A stretch of DNA of 64,000 nucleotides, from contig JAKOVQ010000003.1 of NCBI GenBank assembly GCA_029781975.1, positions 124,001 to 188,000 on the forward strand, read 5' to 3'. The position numbers and the translations under genes are program-made. This DNA comes from Acidobacteriota bacterium (GTDB lineage Bacteria > Acidobacteriota > Thermoanaerobaculia > UBA5066). This document shows positions 1 to 8,948 of the stretch, piece after piece; positions within the stretch are counted from its first letter, which is position 1, and every line of letters starts with the position of its first letter. The notes below the pieces were generated by a model. The model was not told the DNA's origin and did not search any database. It saw only the letters and a program-made list of their open reading frames with translations.

Positions 1-48
1 GCAGGCTCGCGGCCGCGATTCCCCCCGCCGCCGCGTCACAATAGGCGC

Positions 49-1704
49 GTGACCCGAAGCGCCGCGGCCCGCTCCAGGATCGGCGTCGCGGCGCTCCTCG
101 CCCTGACGGCCGCGCTCGCCGTCCACGACCTGGGGCGCGACTCGGCGACGGCCGACGAGCCGATCCACGTCGCGGCCTCCGCGTCGCTCGTGCGGGACGG
201 CACCTGGAGCGTCAACGTCGAGCAGCCCCCGCTGGCCAAGGCGCTCTTCGGCGCCGTGGCCCTCGAGGCCGGCTTTCGCCCGGAGCCGCCCCTCGCCTAC
301 CGCGACCTCTTCCGGACGGCGCGGGCGCAGCTCTTCGGGACGGGCGCGGGACGGTCGCCGGACCGGGTCCTCCGCGCGGCGCGGCTCGTGACCGTCGGCT
401 TCCTCCTCGTCCTCGTCGGTGCCGCCGCCGGGGCCGCGGGCGGGGGCGAGGCCGGGCTCCTGGCCGCCGCCCTCGTCGCGGGGCAGACCGCCTTCGTCCC
501 CCACGGCCACCTCGTCACCACGGACGTTCCCGCCGCGGCCCTCTCGCTCCTCGCCCTCTGGGGGGCGCTCGCCTTCTACGAGCGGCCGCGCCCGCTTCCG
601 CTCCTCCTCTCGGCCGCGTCGCTCGCCGCGGCCCTCGCGACGAAGCAGTCGGCGGTGGCGTTCCTCGGCCTCCTGCCGCTCCTCGGCGTCCCGGCGTTCC
701 TCCGGGCGGGCGACCGGCAGGCGCGGCTCAGGATCGCCCTCGGCGCCGTCGCCCTCCCGCTCCTCGCCGTCGCGGGGCTCGCCCTCCTCCTCGCGCCCTG
801 GGTCGCCTCCGACCCGCCGGGGACGACGGCCTTCCTGGTGCGCCTCTACGGCCTCGCGCCGGCCGACCGGGACCTCGTCCTCGCCGTCGAGCGGGGAAGC
901 CGGGGCCTCGGCCGCTACCTCCTCTCGTCGCTCTTCGTCCTGCGCCAGACGGAGGCGGGGCGCGCAGCCTTCTTCCTCGGGGAGGTCTGGCAGCGTCCGC
1001 CCGCTCTCTACCACCTCGTCGCCCTCGTGACGAAGTCGCCCCTGCCGTGGCTCCTCGCCGTGACGGCTGGGGGGCTCCTCGCCGCGCGGCGCGGGGCGCC
1101 TCCCCGCGCGCGGCTGCTGCTGGCGGCGGGAGCGGTCCTCTTCCTCGTCTCGCTCCCCGGGCCGCGGATCGGCGTCCGCCACGTTCTCTCGCCGGCGGCC
1201 CTCCTGACGTGCGGGGCGGCCGTGGTCCTCGCTCCCGCGATCCGGAAGCGGGGCGGCGCGCTCGCTCTCGCGGCGACGGCCCTGGTCGTCCTGGCGCCGC
1301 TCGCCGGGGGCCGCTCCCTCGGGAGCTTCGGCCTCGTCGCGCGGGCGTTCCCGTCGCCGCCCGTCGCCGACTCGAACCTCGACTGGGGGCAGGACCTCCT
1401 CCGGCTGCGGGACCTCCTGAAGGCGCGCGGCATCCGCCCGGAGGACGCCGGCGTCGCCTACTTCGGCGGGGACAGCGTCGCCTACCGCATCCCCGGCGCC
1501 GTCGACCTCCTGGAGTCCGACGCGCCGCTCCCGCGCCACGTCGCCGTCTCGCGCCAGCTCCTCCTCACCGGGGCGGGGAGCGTCCTCTTCGCCGACGGCC
1601 GCCCGCGCGCGGCGCGGCTCCTCGCGACGCTCGCGGCGGAGGGGGCGAAGCCGGTCGCACGGGCCGGCGACTCGATCGAGCTCTTCGACCTCGCCCGGCC
1701 GTAG
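49..1704 (+). CDS. GT-C fold membrane glycosyltransferase (GT39/PMT-like)
   Basis: The predicted product is a 551-residue integral membrane protein with about ten hydrophobic segments. The N-terminal loop after the first membrane span carries a DEPIH acidic motif, followed by NVEQPPLAK at about residues 57-65. This is the layout of GT39/ArnT/PMT-type enzymes, which transfer a sugar from a polyprenyl-phosphate donor on the periplasmic side. Near the C-terminus the segment DSNLDWGQDL is typical of bacterial members of this superfamily. The start is a GTG at 49 with no strong Shine-Dalgarno sequence and an AT-richer CACAATAG just upstream. The acceptor and donor cannot be read from the sequence. 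It is monocistronic and faces a convergent protease gene across a hairpin terminator. Confidence 0.75.
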   Translation: MTRSAAARSRIGVAALLALTAALAVHDLGRDSATADEPIHVAASASLVRDGTWSVNVEQPPLAKALFGAVALEAGFRPEPPLAYRDLFRTARAQLFGTGAGRSPDRVLRAARLVTVGFLLVLVGAAAGAAGGGEAGLLAAALVAGQTAFVPHGHLVTTDVPAAALSLLALWGALAFYERPRPLPLLLSAASLAAALATKQSAVAFLGLLPLLGVPAFLRAGDRQARLRIALGAVALPLLAVAGLALLLAPWVASDPPGTTAFLVRLYGLAPADRDLVLAVERGSRGLGRYLLSSLFVLRQTEAGRAAFFLGEVWQRPPALYHLVALVTKSPLPWLLAVTAGGLLAARRGAPPRARLLLAAGAVLFLVSLPGPRIGVRHVLSPAALLTCGAAVVLAPAIRKRGGALALAATALVVLAPLAGGRSLGSFGLVARAFPSPPVADSNLDWGQDLLRLRDLLKARGIRPEDAGVAYFGGDSVAYRIPGAVDLLESDAPLPRHVAVSRQLLLTGAGSVLFADGRPRAARLLATLAAEGAKPVARAGDSIELFDLARP

Positions 1705-1715
1705 CCTCCGGAAAG

Positions 1716-1751
1716 GAAAGGGCCCGGGCGCGTCGCGCTCCGGGCCCTTTC
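1716..1751. terminator. Bidirectional intrinsic terminator
   Basis: A perfect 12-bp stem (GAAAGGGCCCGG at 1716-1727 pairing with 1740-1751) encloses a 12-nt loop. It lies between the stop codons of two convergent genes, ending at 1704 and 1772. The outer part of the stem is A/T-containing on both sides, so it can serve both strands. Confidence 0.75.
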
Positions 1752-1771
1752 GTGCCGGGGGAGCCGGGGGC

Positions 1772-3430
1772 TCACTTGGCCAGGAGCGTCCTCGGGTCGT
1801 TCGTCGCGTTGTCGATGACCGCCGCGTAGGCCGCGAAGGAGCCGCCCGGCGTCTGGGTGGAGAGGACGAGCTGGGCCTTGCTGACGGCCCCGGACACGCC
1901 CATCGCCTCGGTCAGCGGGCCGAGCTGGGTCATCTGGAGGGAGCCGAGCGAGATGGACTTGGTGGCGAGGACGAAGCTGTTGTCGGAGAGGAGGAGGAGG
2001 TCGATCGTGACGGCCGAGGTCCCCGTGTTGACGAGGACGAGGTTCGTCCGGAAGGCGGCGTCCTGCCGGATCCCGACGATCGACCGCGGATTGCCCGACG
2101 AGATCATGTCGGCCGTCCCGAAGGCGGGGACCGACTGGCCGAACGTCCCGCCGAAGCCGGGGGTCGAGGTCTGCGAGACGATGCTGAGCGAGGCGGACGA
2201 CGAGGTGATCCGGATCGCCCCGTAGTCGGCGGTCAGGCCGAAGACCGAGTTCAGGACGTCGGCGTAGGTGACCATCCTGTTCGAGGCGAGCGTGAACGTC
2301 TTCTCTTGGCCGGCCGTCCCGTCGACGTCGTGCCCCAGGAACTTCAGGGTGTAGGTGGCGTCGGTCCCGCCGCGGTTCCCGATGGTCAGGTCGGTCGTGT
2401 AGAAGGCGCTGTTCTTCCCGGGACCCCGGGCGCTCGACGGGAGGATCCAGGTGGCGGCCGGAGGGGCCGGACCGGACGCGCTCCACCCGACGTCGAAGAG
2501 GAGCTTGTCCGCCAGCAGCGCCACGTGGTTCGCACCGGTGTAGACCGGCTCCATCAGCTCGTTCGGGCTGAACGACTTGTCGAAGTGGGAGACGGACGAG
2601 CCGGCCTCCCGCGGGTTCGGAGCGTACATGATCGCGTAGCCGCCGGGGGCGATGCCCGAGAAGAATTGGCCCGTGTTCGCGATCGCCTGCGGCCCGGCCC
2701 AGAGGAGGTTGTTCGTGTCGACGGCCGAGGCCTTCCGCTCGCTGTCGGTCATGTCGGGCCAGAGCTTGCCGGTCACCTGGTCCTTCAGGTAGATCTCGAA
2801 GGCGTCGTCCTTCCCGTTCGCGAGCGCGCCGGTGCCGGTGTTCGCGAACGTCATGAAGCCGAGACCGTGCGCCAGCTCGTGCGTCACGGTGGTGACGAAG
2901 TCGGTCTGGTTGAAGCCCGGGTTGCCGTCGAGGCCGTAGTACCACTTCTTCGGGAAGGGGCAGCCGCTGTCGAACGCCGAGGTGAAGTTCGCGTTGATGT
3001 CCGGCTCGCCCGGGTTCTGGTCCTCGCCGGCCAGCTTGTCGGCCAGGGCGTCGGGGTACCAGGTGTTCGCCCGCGGGGCGCCGGCGAAGTCCGCATGGAT
3101 GTAGTTCGCGCCGGCGCTGCCGAGGACGGCGCTGGTCGCGCTGCAGTCGAGCTGGCTGAACTTCGCGTCGACGCGGATCTCCACCGGGCTGCTGATGACG
3201 CTCGCCCAGTAGTCGGCGGCCGCCTTGAAGGCGATGAGCCGCTGCTGCCCGAGCGTCGTTCCGGTATTCCCGCCGATCGGGTCGGCGGGGGTCGGGTCGT
3301 TGAACCCCTCGCCCGCGGCGTTCGTGTTGATGATGGTGATCGTCGCGCCGGCCTGCGCGACGGCCGGGACGAAGGCGAGGGCCAGGGCGAAGGCGAGGAC
3401 CAGCGGCAGGCGGAGGCGCTCAGCGCTCAC
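1772..3430 (-). CDS. Secreted zinc metalloprotease with C-terminal repeat domains
   Basis: The product has 552 residues. A signal peptide of about 26 residues ends at AVAQA. The metal-binding and catalytic motif HELAHGLGF lies at residues 184-192 (HExxHxxGF, zincin type), with the nearby Cys pair expected of an extracellular enzyme. The last 220 residues form an accessory region with phrases such as YTTDLTIGNRG, FRTNLVLVNTG and AYAAVIDNATNDP. Equivalent phrases recur in the subtilase at 32906 and the secreted protein at 58011. The GTG start at 3430 lies inside the upstream gene (11-bp overlap), which implies translational coupling. The fold and secretion are clear; the substrate is unknown. 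Family assignment to NF038122-like proteases is by recall. Confidence 0.8.
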   Translation of the reverse strand: MSAERLRLPLVLAFALALAFVPAVAQAGATITIINTNAAGEGFNDPTPADPIGGNTGTTLGQQRLIAFKAAADYWASVISSPVEIRVDAKFSQLDCSATSAVLGSAGANYIHADFAGAPRANTWYPDALADKLAGEDQNPGEPDINANFTSAFDSGCPFPKKWYYGLDGNPGFNQTDFVTTVTHELAHGLGFMTFANTGTGALANGKDDAFEIYLKDQVTGKLWPDMTDSERKASAVDTNNLLWAGPQAIANTGQFFSGIAPGGYAIMYAPNPREAGSSVSHFDKSFSPNELMEPVYTGANHVALLADKLLFDVGWSASGPAPPAATWILPSSARGPGKNSAFYTTDLTIGNRGGTDATYTLKFLGHDVDGTAGQEKTFTLASNRMVTYADVLNSVFGLTADYGAIRITSSSASLSIVSQTSTPGFGGTFGQSVPAFGTADMISSGNPRSIVGIRQDAAFRTNLVLVNTGTSAVTIDLLLLSDNSFVLATKSISLGSLQMTQLGPLTEAMGVSGAVSKAQLVLSTQTPGGSFAAYAAVIDNATNDPRTLLAK

Positions 3431-3917
3431 GTCGCGCCTCCTCCTTCGTGCTCTTCCCCGCGGCCGGCGCCGTTGCCGGCGCGGGTGCGGGCCCGTCGGC
3501 GCACCGCATCGCCACCGAGCCGTCCGGCTGGACGGTCGCGGTCAGGGTCTGGACGAGGTAGGCGGGGACCTTGGCGCGGACGCCGCCCGCCCGCGTCTGG
3601 TTGGGGATCTCCGGCAGCCTCGCGTCCGCCGGCGCGAGCGCCTCGCGGCTCGGCGCCGCGGTGCCGGGAGGGGGCGTCGAGACGAATTGCCCCGTCTTCG
3701 GGTCGACGTAGGCCTTCTGGGCAGCCTTCCCGCTGGTCCCGGCCGTCGGGGCGTCGTGCGGCGCGCCCGCGGAGGGGGCGGCCGCCTTCGCGGCGACGGC
3801 GGGGGCCTTCCCGGGCGCGGCGTCGGCCGGCGCGGCGAGCGCCGGGACGACCGCGGCGGAGGCGGCGAGCGCCACGACCAGCGAGGCCAGGGTGAGGGGT
3901 CGGGTTCGGTGGCGCAT
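3420..3917 (-). CDS. Small secreted protein of unknown function
   Basis: This encodes 165 residues from the ATG at 3917, which has AGGAGG seven bases upstream. A longer reading from 3950 would add 11 residues but lacks such a site. A signal peptide covers about residues 1-28 and is followed by an Ala/Pro-rich low-complexity stretch. The ordered part contains KAYVDPKTGQFVSTPPPGTAAP-like sequence. The gene overlaps the start of the downstream metalloprotease by 11 bp, so the two are probably co-translated. Candidate roles are a protease chaperone, propeptide-like partner or substrate, but nothing in the sequence proves this. Confidence 0.6.
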   Translation of the reverse strand: MRHRTRPLTLASLVVALAASAAVVPALAAPADAAPGKAPAVAAKAAAPSAGAPHDAPTAGTSGKAAQKAYVDPKTGQFVSTPPPGTAAPSREALAPADARLPEIPNQTRAGGVRAKVPAYLVQTLTATVQPDGSVAMRCADGPAPAPATAPAAGKSTKEEARRER

Positions 3918-4061
3918 GGGTCCTCCTGGAGCGAAGTGACGGCGCCCCACGCCGTCTCGCGCGCGGAGTCTAATTCAGCCCGGAGCAGGGGGGACAGCGT
4001 GCGGGTATGCTCCATCCACGGATGCCCCGCCGGGGGAGACGAAAGGGACGGAGGAGGCTGG

Positions 4062-6182
4062 ATGCCCTCGGGAGAGAGGTCGGTCCCGAACTTCCTCGAG
4101 CTGATCGCGAGAGATTTCGAGATCCAGCGGGGCCACCCGCTCCCGCTCGGCGCCACCCCCCGGCGAAACGGCGTCAACTTCTCGGTCTTCTCCCGGCACG
4201 CCTCGGCGGTCAGCCTCGTCCTCTTCGCCCCCGGGGCAGACGAGCCGATGGTCGAGTTCCCCCTCGACCGCCGGATCAACAGGACAGGCGACGTCTGGCA
4301 CGCCTTCCTCCGCGGCCTCGACCCCGGGGTCGCCTACGCCTTCCGGGCCGAGCGGTCGCACCCTCCCGGGGCCCCCCTCCACCGGTTCGACCCGGACGTC
4401 CTCCTCCTCGATCCGCACGCGAAGGCGGTGACCGGGTCGGAGGAGTGGGGCGGGGCGCCGTCCGGCAACGGGGGGACCCGGTGGGCCGGCGTCCGGGCGC
4501 GGCGAGGGCTGATCCTCGACGACGAGTTCGACTGGGGGTTCGACCAGCCGCTCGACCGGCACCTCGCCGACACCGTCATCTACGAGGTCCACGTCCGGAG
4601 CTTCACGCGGCACCCCTCGTCGGGAGTCTCGGCCCCCGGCACCTTCCGCGGCCTCGTCGAGAAGATCCCCTACCTCGTCGACCTCGGCGTCACCGCCGTC
4701 GAGCTGATGCCGGTGACCGAGTTCGAGGAGAACGAGAACGACCGGGTCAACCCCCGGACCGGCGAGCGGCTCCGGAACCTCTGGGGCTACCACCCCCTCA
4801 CGTTCTTCGCGCCGCGGGCCGCCTACGCGAGCGACACCCGCCCCGGCGGCGCCGTCCGCGAGTTCAAGGGGATGGTCAAGGCGCTGCACGAGGCGGGGAT
4901 CGAGGTGATCCTCGACATGGTCTTCAACCACACGGGGGAGGGGGACGAGAAGGGACCGACGGTCTCGTTCCGGGGCCTCGACAACTCCGTCTACTACATC
5001 CTCGAGCACGACGGCCGCTACGCGAACTACTCCGGTTGCGGAAACACGATCAACTGCAACCACCCCGTCGTCCGGGACCTCGTCCTCGCGTCCCTCCGCT
5101 ACTGGGTGACGGAGATGCACGTCGACGGCTTCCGCTTCGACCTCGCCTCCATCCTCGGCCGGGGCCAGGACGGCTCCGTCCTGACGAACCCGCCGCTCCT
5201 CGAGCGGATCGCGGCCGACCCCGTCCTCGCCAACACGAAGCTGATCGCCGAGGCGTGGGACGCGGCGGGCCTCTACCAGGTGGGGCACTTCCCCAACTGG
5301 GGGCGGTGGGCCGAGTGGAACGGGCGGTTCCGGGACGACGTCCGCCGCTTCCTGAGGGGCGACCCCGGGACGGTCGGCGACCTGGCGACGCGCCTCTCGG
5401 GGAGCGCCGACCTCTACCAGCGCGGCGGGCGCGCGCCGCACCACAGCATCAACTTCGTGACGAGCCACGACGGCTTCACCCTGGCCGACCTCGTCTCGTA
5501 CGACCGCAAGCACAACGTCGAGAACGGCGAGGGCGAGCGCGACGGGGGCGACGACAACCTCAGCTGGAACTGCGGCGTCGAAGGGCCGACGTCGGACCCG
5601 GCGATCCTCGCCCTGAGGAGCCGCCAGGCCCGCAACGCCCTCGTCCTCCTCCTCCTCGCGCAGGGGGTCCCGATGCTCCTGTCGGGCGACGAGGTGGGGC
5701 GGAGCCAGGGGGGGAACAACAACGCCTACTGCCAGGACAACGCGGTCAGCTGGCTCGACTGGGACCTCCTGGCGAAGAACGCGGACCTCCTCAGGTTCGC
5801 CCGGGCGCTCATCGCCTTCCGCAAGGCGACCCCCGCCCTGCGGCGCCGCTCGTTCGCAGAGGAGGGGACGCGCCTGGCGCCGATCGGATGGCACGGCGTG
5901 AGGAGCGACCATCCCGACTGGTCCCACGAGTCGACGTCGCTCGGGATGCACCTGAGGGCGCCGGCTGGCGAGCCCGACGTCTACATCGTGGCCAACGCGC
6001 ACTGGGAGGCCCGGGTCTTCGAGCTCCCTCCCGCGACCGACCTCAAGCTCTGGCACCTCGTGGCCGACACCTCCCGGACCTCCCCCGGCGACGTCCACGA
6101 GGCCGGGCGCGAGCCGCGGCTGGCGGACCAGCGGGGGTACGCCCTCGCGCCCCGGAGCGTCGTCGTCCTCGCGGGGCGGTAG
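4062..6182 (+). CDS. glgX: Glycogen debranching enzyme (isoamylase-type GH13)
   Basis: The 706-residue product is expected to hydrolyse alpha-1,6 branches of glycogen or limit dextrins in the cytoplasm. An N-terminal CBM48-like domain (residues 25-160) precedes the GH13 barrel. Visible catalytic landmarks are DMVFNHTGEG near 285-294, the nucleophile D360 in GFRFD, the acid E397 in AEAWD and the transition-state Asp in TSHDG near 475. Length and order fit GlgX/TreX. The ATG at 4062 was chosen because GAGGAGG lies four bases upstream and the protein family begins with a similar short tail. The reading frame stays open far upstream, but that part is high-GC noise antisense to the gene at 3420. 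It appears to be a single-gene unit. Confidence 0.92.
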   Translation: MPSGERSVPNFLELIARDFEIQRGHPLPLGATPRRNGVNFSVFSRHASAVSLVLFAPGADEPMVEFPLDRRINRTGDVWHAFLRGLDPGVAYAFRAERSHPPGAPLHRFDPDVLLLDPHAKAVTGSEEWGGAPSGNGGTRWAGVRARRGLILDDEFDWGFDQPLDRHLADTVIYEVHVRSFTRHPSSGVSAPGTFRGLVEKIPYLVDLGVTAVELMPVTEFEENENDRVNPRTGERLRNLWGYHPLTFFAPRAAYASDTRPGGAVREFKGMVKALHEAGIEVILDMVFNHTGEGDEKGPTVSFRGLDNSVYYILEHDGRYANYSGCGNTINCNHPVVRDLVLASLRYWVTEMHVDGFRFDLASILGRGQDGSVLTNPPLLERIAADPVLANTKLIAEAWDAAGLYQVGHFPNWGRWAEWNGRFRDDVRRFLRGDPGTVGDLATRLSGSADLYQRGGRAPHHSINFVTSHDGFTLADLVSYDRKHNVENGEGERDGGDDNLSWNCGVEGPTSDPAILALRSRQARNALVLLLLAQGVPMLLSGDEVGRSQGGNNNAYCQDNAVSWLDWDLLAKNADLLRFARALIAFRKATPALRRRSFAEEGTRLAPIGWHGVRSDHPDWSHESTSLGMHLRAPAGEPDVYIVANAHWEARVFELPPATDLKLWHLVADTSRTSPGDVHEAGREPRLADQRGYALAPRSVVVLAGR

Positions 6183-6259
6183 GCCCCGGGGAAACCCGCG
6201 GCGCGCACGCCACGTAGACAGCCCGTGGCCCCGCGGAGATCATCCCGCCGGGGGTGACC

Positions 6260-8794
6260 ATGCTCTCGATCGTCCGTCCCGCCGCTCGCCGCCTGCTCGT
6301 CTGCGCGCTCCTCGCCGCCGGTGTCGCCGAGGTCGCCGGCGTAGGCCGTGCCGCCGTCGCCCAGGCCCCGCCTCCCGGCCTCGTCTACCCGGCGCCGGCC
6401 GGCGCGCTCCTCGAGAAGCTCGAGAAGCTCCGCGTCCTCGGGAGCGTCCTCTACCTGGCGGCCCACCCGGACGACGAGAACACCGCGCTCATCGCCACGT
6501 TCTCGCGCGGCTCCCACTACCGGACCGGCTACCTCGCGATGACGCGGGGCGACGGGGGGCAGAACCTGATCGGCCCCGAGCAGGGGGAGCGCGTCGGCGT
6601 CATCCGGACGCAGGAGCTCCTCGCGGCCCGCCGGATCGACGGGGGGGAGCAGTTCTTCACGCGGGCGATCGACTTCGGCTACTCGAAGAGCCCGGAGGAG
6701 ACGCTCGCCATCTGGGGGCACGACGCCGTCCTCTCGGACGTCGTCCGGGTGATCCGCACCTTCCGGCCCGACGTCATCGTCACCCGGTTCCCGACCGACG
6801 GGAGCGGCGGCCACGGCCACCACACCGCCTCCGCGCTCCTGGCCGCCGAGGCGTTCCGCGCGGCCGGGGACCCGACCCGGTTCCCCGAGCAGCTGAAGAC
6901 CCTCACCCCCTGGCAGCCGAAGCGGCTCTTCTGGAACGCGTGGAGGCGCGACGGCGGGGAGACCCCAGGCGCGATCCGCGTCGACGTCGGGGCCTACGAC
7001 CCGCTCCTCGGCCGGTCCTACACCGAGATCGCCGCCGAGAGCCGGAGCATGCACAAGAGCCAGGGGTTCGGCTCCGCCGAGAGGCGCGGGACGTTCCCGC
7101 AGGAGCTGCTCCTGACCGCGGGCGACCCGGCGGTGAAGGACCCGCTCGAGGGGATCGACGTCAGCTGGAGGCGGGTGCCGGGGGGCGAGGCGGTCGACGC
7201 CCCCCTCGCGAAGGCCGTGGCCGAGTTCGACCCGCGCCACCCGGACCGGAGCGTCCCCCGCCTCCTCGAGGCGGACGCGGCCCTGGCGAAGCTGCCGGCC
7301 GGGGCGTGGGTCGACACGAAGCGCGCCGAGCTCCTCGACGCGATCCGCTCGGCGACGGGGCTCTGGCTCGAGGCGATGGCGGCTCGCCCGGCCGTCACGC
7401 CGGGCGAGGAGCTGAAGGTGACCCTGACGGCCCTCAACCGGTCGGACGTTCCCCTCACGCTCGAGGGAGTCGACCTGACGGACGCCGCCGGGACGCCGCC
7501 CTCCGGAGGAAACCTCGCCGACAACAGGCCGTGGAAGGCGGACGCGACGCTCGCCCTTCCGGCCGACTTCCCGCTCCCCCAGCCCTACTGGCTCGTGAAG
7601 CCGGCGACGAAGGGGCTCTTCCAGGTGGACGACCCCTCGCTCATCGGCAAGGCCGAGGCCCCGCCGCCCGTCGTCGCGCGCTTCCGGCTGCGCGCCGGGG
7701 GCGAGACGCTGACGTACGTCGTCCCGGTCCTCTACCGGAGGACCGACCCCGTGGCGGGCGAGGTGGTGAGGCCGCTCGAGGTCCTCCCCCGCGTCAACCT
7801 CCGCTTCGCCGACGGAGTCGTCCTCTTTCCCGGCGCCGGGTCGCGGCCCGTGACGGTCGAGATCGGGGACGGGGGAGGGACGCCGCAGGCCGTCTCCGGC
7901 TCCGTCCGGATCACCGCCGGGCCGGGCTGGACGGTCTCGCCCCCGTCGCAGCCCTTCACCGTCGAGCCGGGAGGGCGCGCGCGCGTCACCTTCAGCGTCA
8001 CCCCGCCGGCCGCGCCGGGGACGGTGACCCTCCGCGCCGAGGCCGACGCGGGGGGCGCGCGGTTCACCCACGAGGTCGTGAGGATCGACTACCCGCACAT
8101 CCCGCTCCAGACGCTCTACCCCGAGGCCACGGCGCGGGCGGTGCGCCTGGACGTCGCGACGCGGGGCGGCCGGCTCGGCTACGTGATGGGGCCGGGCGAC
8201 GACGTCCCGGCGACGCTCCGCCAGCTCGGCTACGCGGTCGACCTGCTCGACGAGGACGACCTCCTCCGGGGCGACCTCTCGCGCTACGGGACGATCGTCA
8301 CCGGCGTGAGGGCCTACAACACACGGCCCGAGCTGAAGGCCGCCGAGCCGCGCCTCCTCGCCTGGGTCGAGAAGGGGGGGACCCTCGTCGTCCAGTACAA
8401 CACGTCGCAGCAGCTGGTGACGGACGAGCTCGGCCCCTTCCCGCTGAAGCTCTCCCACGACCGGGTGACGGTGGAGGAGAGCCCGGTCAGGCTCCTCGCG
8501 CCCGCGAGCCCGCTCCTGACGACGCCGAACCGGATCACGGCTTCCGACTTCGACGGCTGGGTCCAGGAGCGCGGCCTCTACTTCCCCGGGAGCTGGGACC
8601 CGCGGTACGCGACCGTCCTCGAGGTGGCCGACCCCGGGGAGAGCCCGAAGGCGGGCTCCCTCCTCTTCGCGCGCTCGGGCAAGGGAGCCTTCGTCTACAC
8701 GGGGCTCGCGTTCTTCCGGCAGCTCCCTGCCGGGGTGCCGGGGGCGATCCGCCTCTTCGCCAACCTCGTCTCGGCGCGCGGGTCGGATGGCTGA
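6260..8794 (+). CDS. Secreted PIG-L (LmbE-like) deacetylase with ThuA-like C-terminal domain
   Basis: About 844 residues. A signal peptide ends around AVAQA. The PIG-L zinc motif is AAHPDDEN near residues 73-80, followed by TRGDGGQN and the second motif GGHGHHTAS near 185, so the de-N-acetylase centre is complete. A beta-sandwich-like middle part contains NEW3/CARDB-type phrases, and the C-terminal third (GTIVTGVRAYN to GTLVVQYN) looks like a ThuA/GATase-like domain. Such large PIG-L proteins occur next to sodium-solute symporters in several phyla, as here. The likely role is periplasmic deacetylation of N-acetylated amino sugars or related compounds; the substrate is unproven. A GTG at 6254 is an alternative start two codons upstream. 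Confidence 0.85.
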   Translation: MLSIVRPAARRLLVCALLAAGVAEVAGVGRAAVAQAPPPGLVYPAPAGALLEKLEKLRVLGSVLYLAAHPDDENTALIATFSRGSHYRTGYLAMTRGDGGQNLIGPEQGERVGVIRTQELLAARRIDGGEQFFTRAIDFGYSKSPEETLAIWGHDAVLSDVVRVIRTFRPDVIVTRFPTDGSGGHGHHTASALLAAEAFRAAGDPTRFPEQLKTLTPWQPKRLFWNAWRRDGGETPGAIRVDVGAYDPLLGRSYTEIAAESRSMHKSQGFGSAERRGTFPQELLLTAGDPAVKDPLEGIDVSWRRVPGGEAVDAPLAKAVAEFDPRHPDRSVPRLLEADAALAKLPAGAWVDTKRAELLDAIRSATGLWLEAMAARPAVTPGEELKVTLTALNRSDVPLTLEGVDLTDAAGTPPSGGNLADNRPWKADATLALPADFPLPQPYWLVKPATKGLFQVDDPSLIGKAEAPPPVVARFRLRAGGETLTYVVPVLYRRTDPVAGEVVRPLEVLPRVNLRFADGVVLFPGAGSRPVTVEIGDGGGTPQAVSGSVRITAGPGWTVSPPSQPFTVEPGGRARVTFSVTPPAAPGTVTLRAEADAGGARFTHEVVRIDYPHIPLQTLYPEATARAVRLDVATRGGRLGYVMGPGDDVPATLRQLGYAVDLLDEDDLLRGDLSRYGTIVTGVRAYNTRPELKAAEPRLLAWVEKGGTLVVQYNTSQQLVTDELGPFPLKLSHDRVTVEESPVRLLAPASPLLTTPNRITASDFDGWVQERGLYFPGSWDPRYATVLEVADPGESPKAGSLLFARSGKGAFVYTGLAFFRQLPAGVPGAIRLFANLVSARGSDG

Positions 8795-8948
8795 CGAGCC
8801 ACAGCTGTCTCGGCAGCCGCCACGACTGCCGCCGCCGGAGGAGCCGCCGCCCTTCGGCGGGAGCTGGCGCAGGCTCTACGTCCTCGTCGTGGCCTGGCTC
8901 GCCGTCCAGGTCGTCCTCTACGCCCTCTTCGCGGCGAGCTGCCGGTGA
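8787..8948 (+). CDS. Single-span membrane micro-protein between PIG-L and symporter
   Basis: A 53-codon gene embedded between two larger ones. Its ATG at 8787 overlaps the last codons of the deacetylase gene by 8 bp, and its TGA at 8946-8948 overlaps the GTG start of the symporter as GTGA. The product has a Pro/Glu-rich cytoplasmic N-terminal half and one hydrophobic segment (YVLVVAWLAVQVVLYALF, residues 31-48) ending in SCR. The tight overlaps on both sides are good evidence that it is translated. It may be a small accessory subunit of the symporter, by analogy with small partners of other SSS transporters; this is inference. Confidence 0.7.
   Translation: MADEPQLSRQPPRLPPPEEPPPFGGSWRRLYVLVVAWLAVQVVLYALFAASCR

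Noticed and set aside
3975-6098. Very long minus-strand open frame (about 700 codons) opposite glgX
   Set aside because: Valine/arginine/glycine-rich composition typical of the antisense of a high-GC gene; no motifs, and glgX on the other strand has full catalytic motifs.
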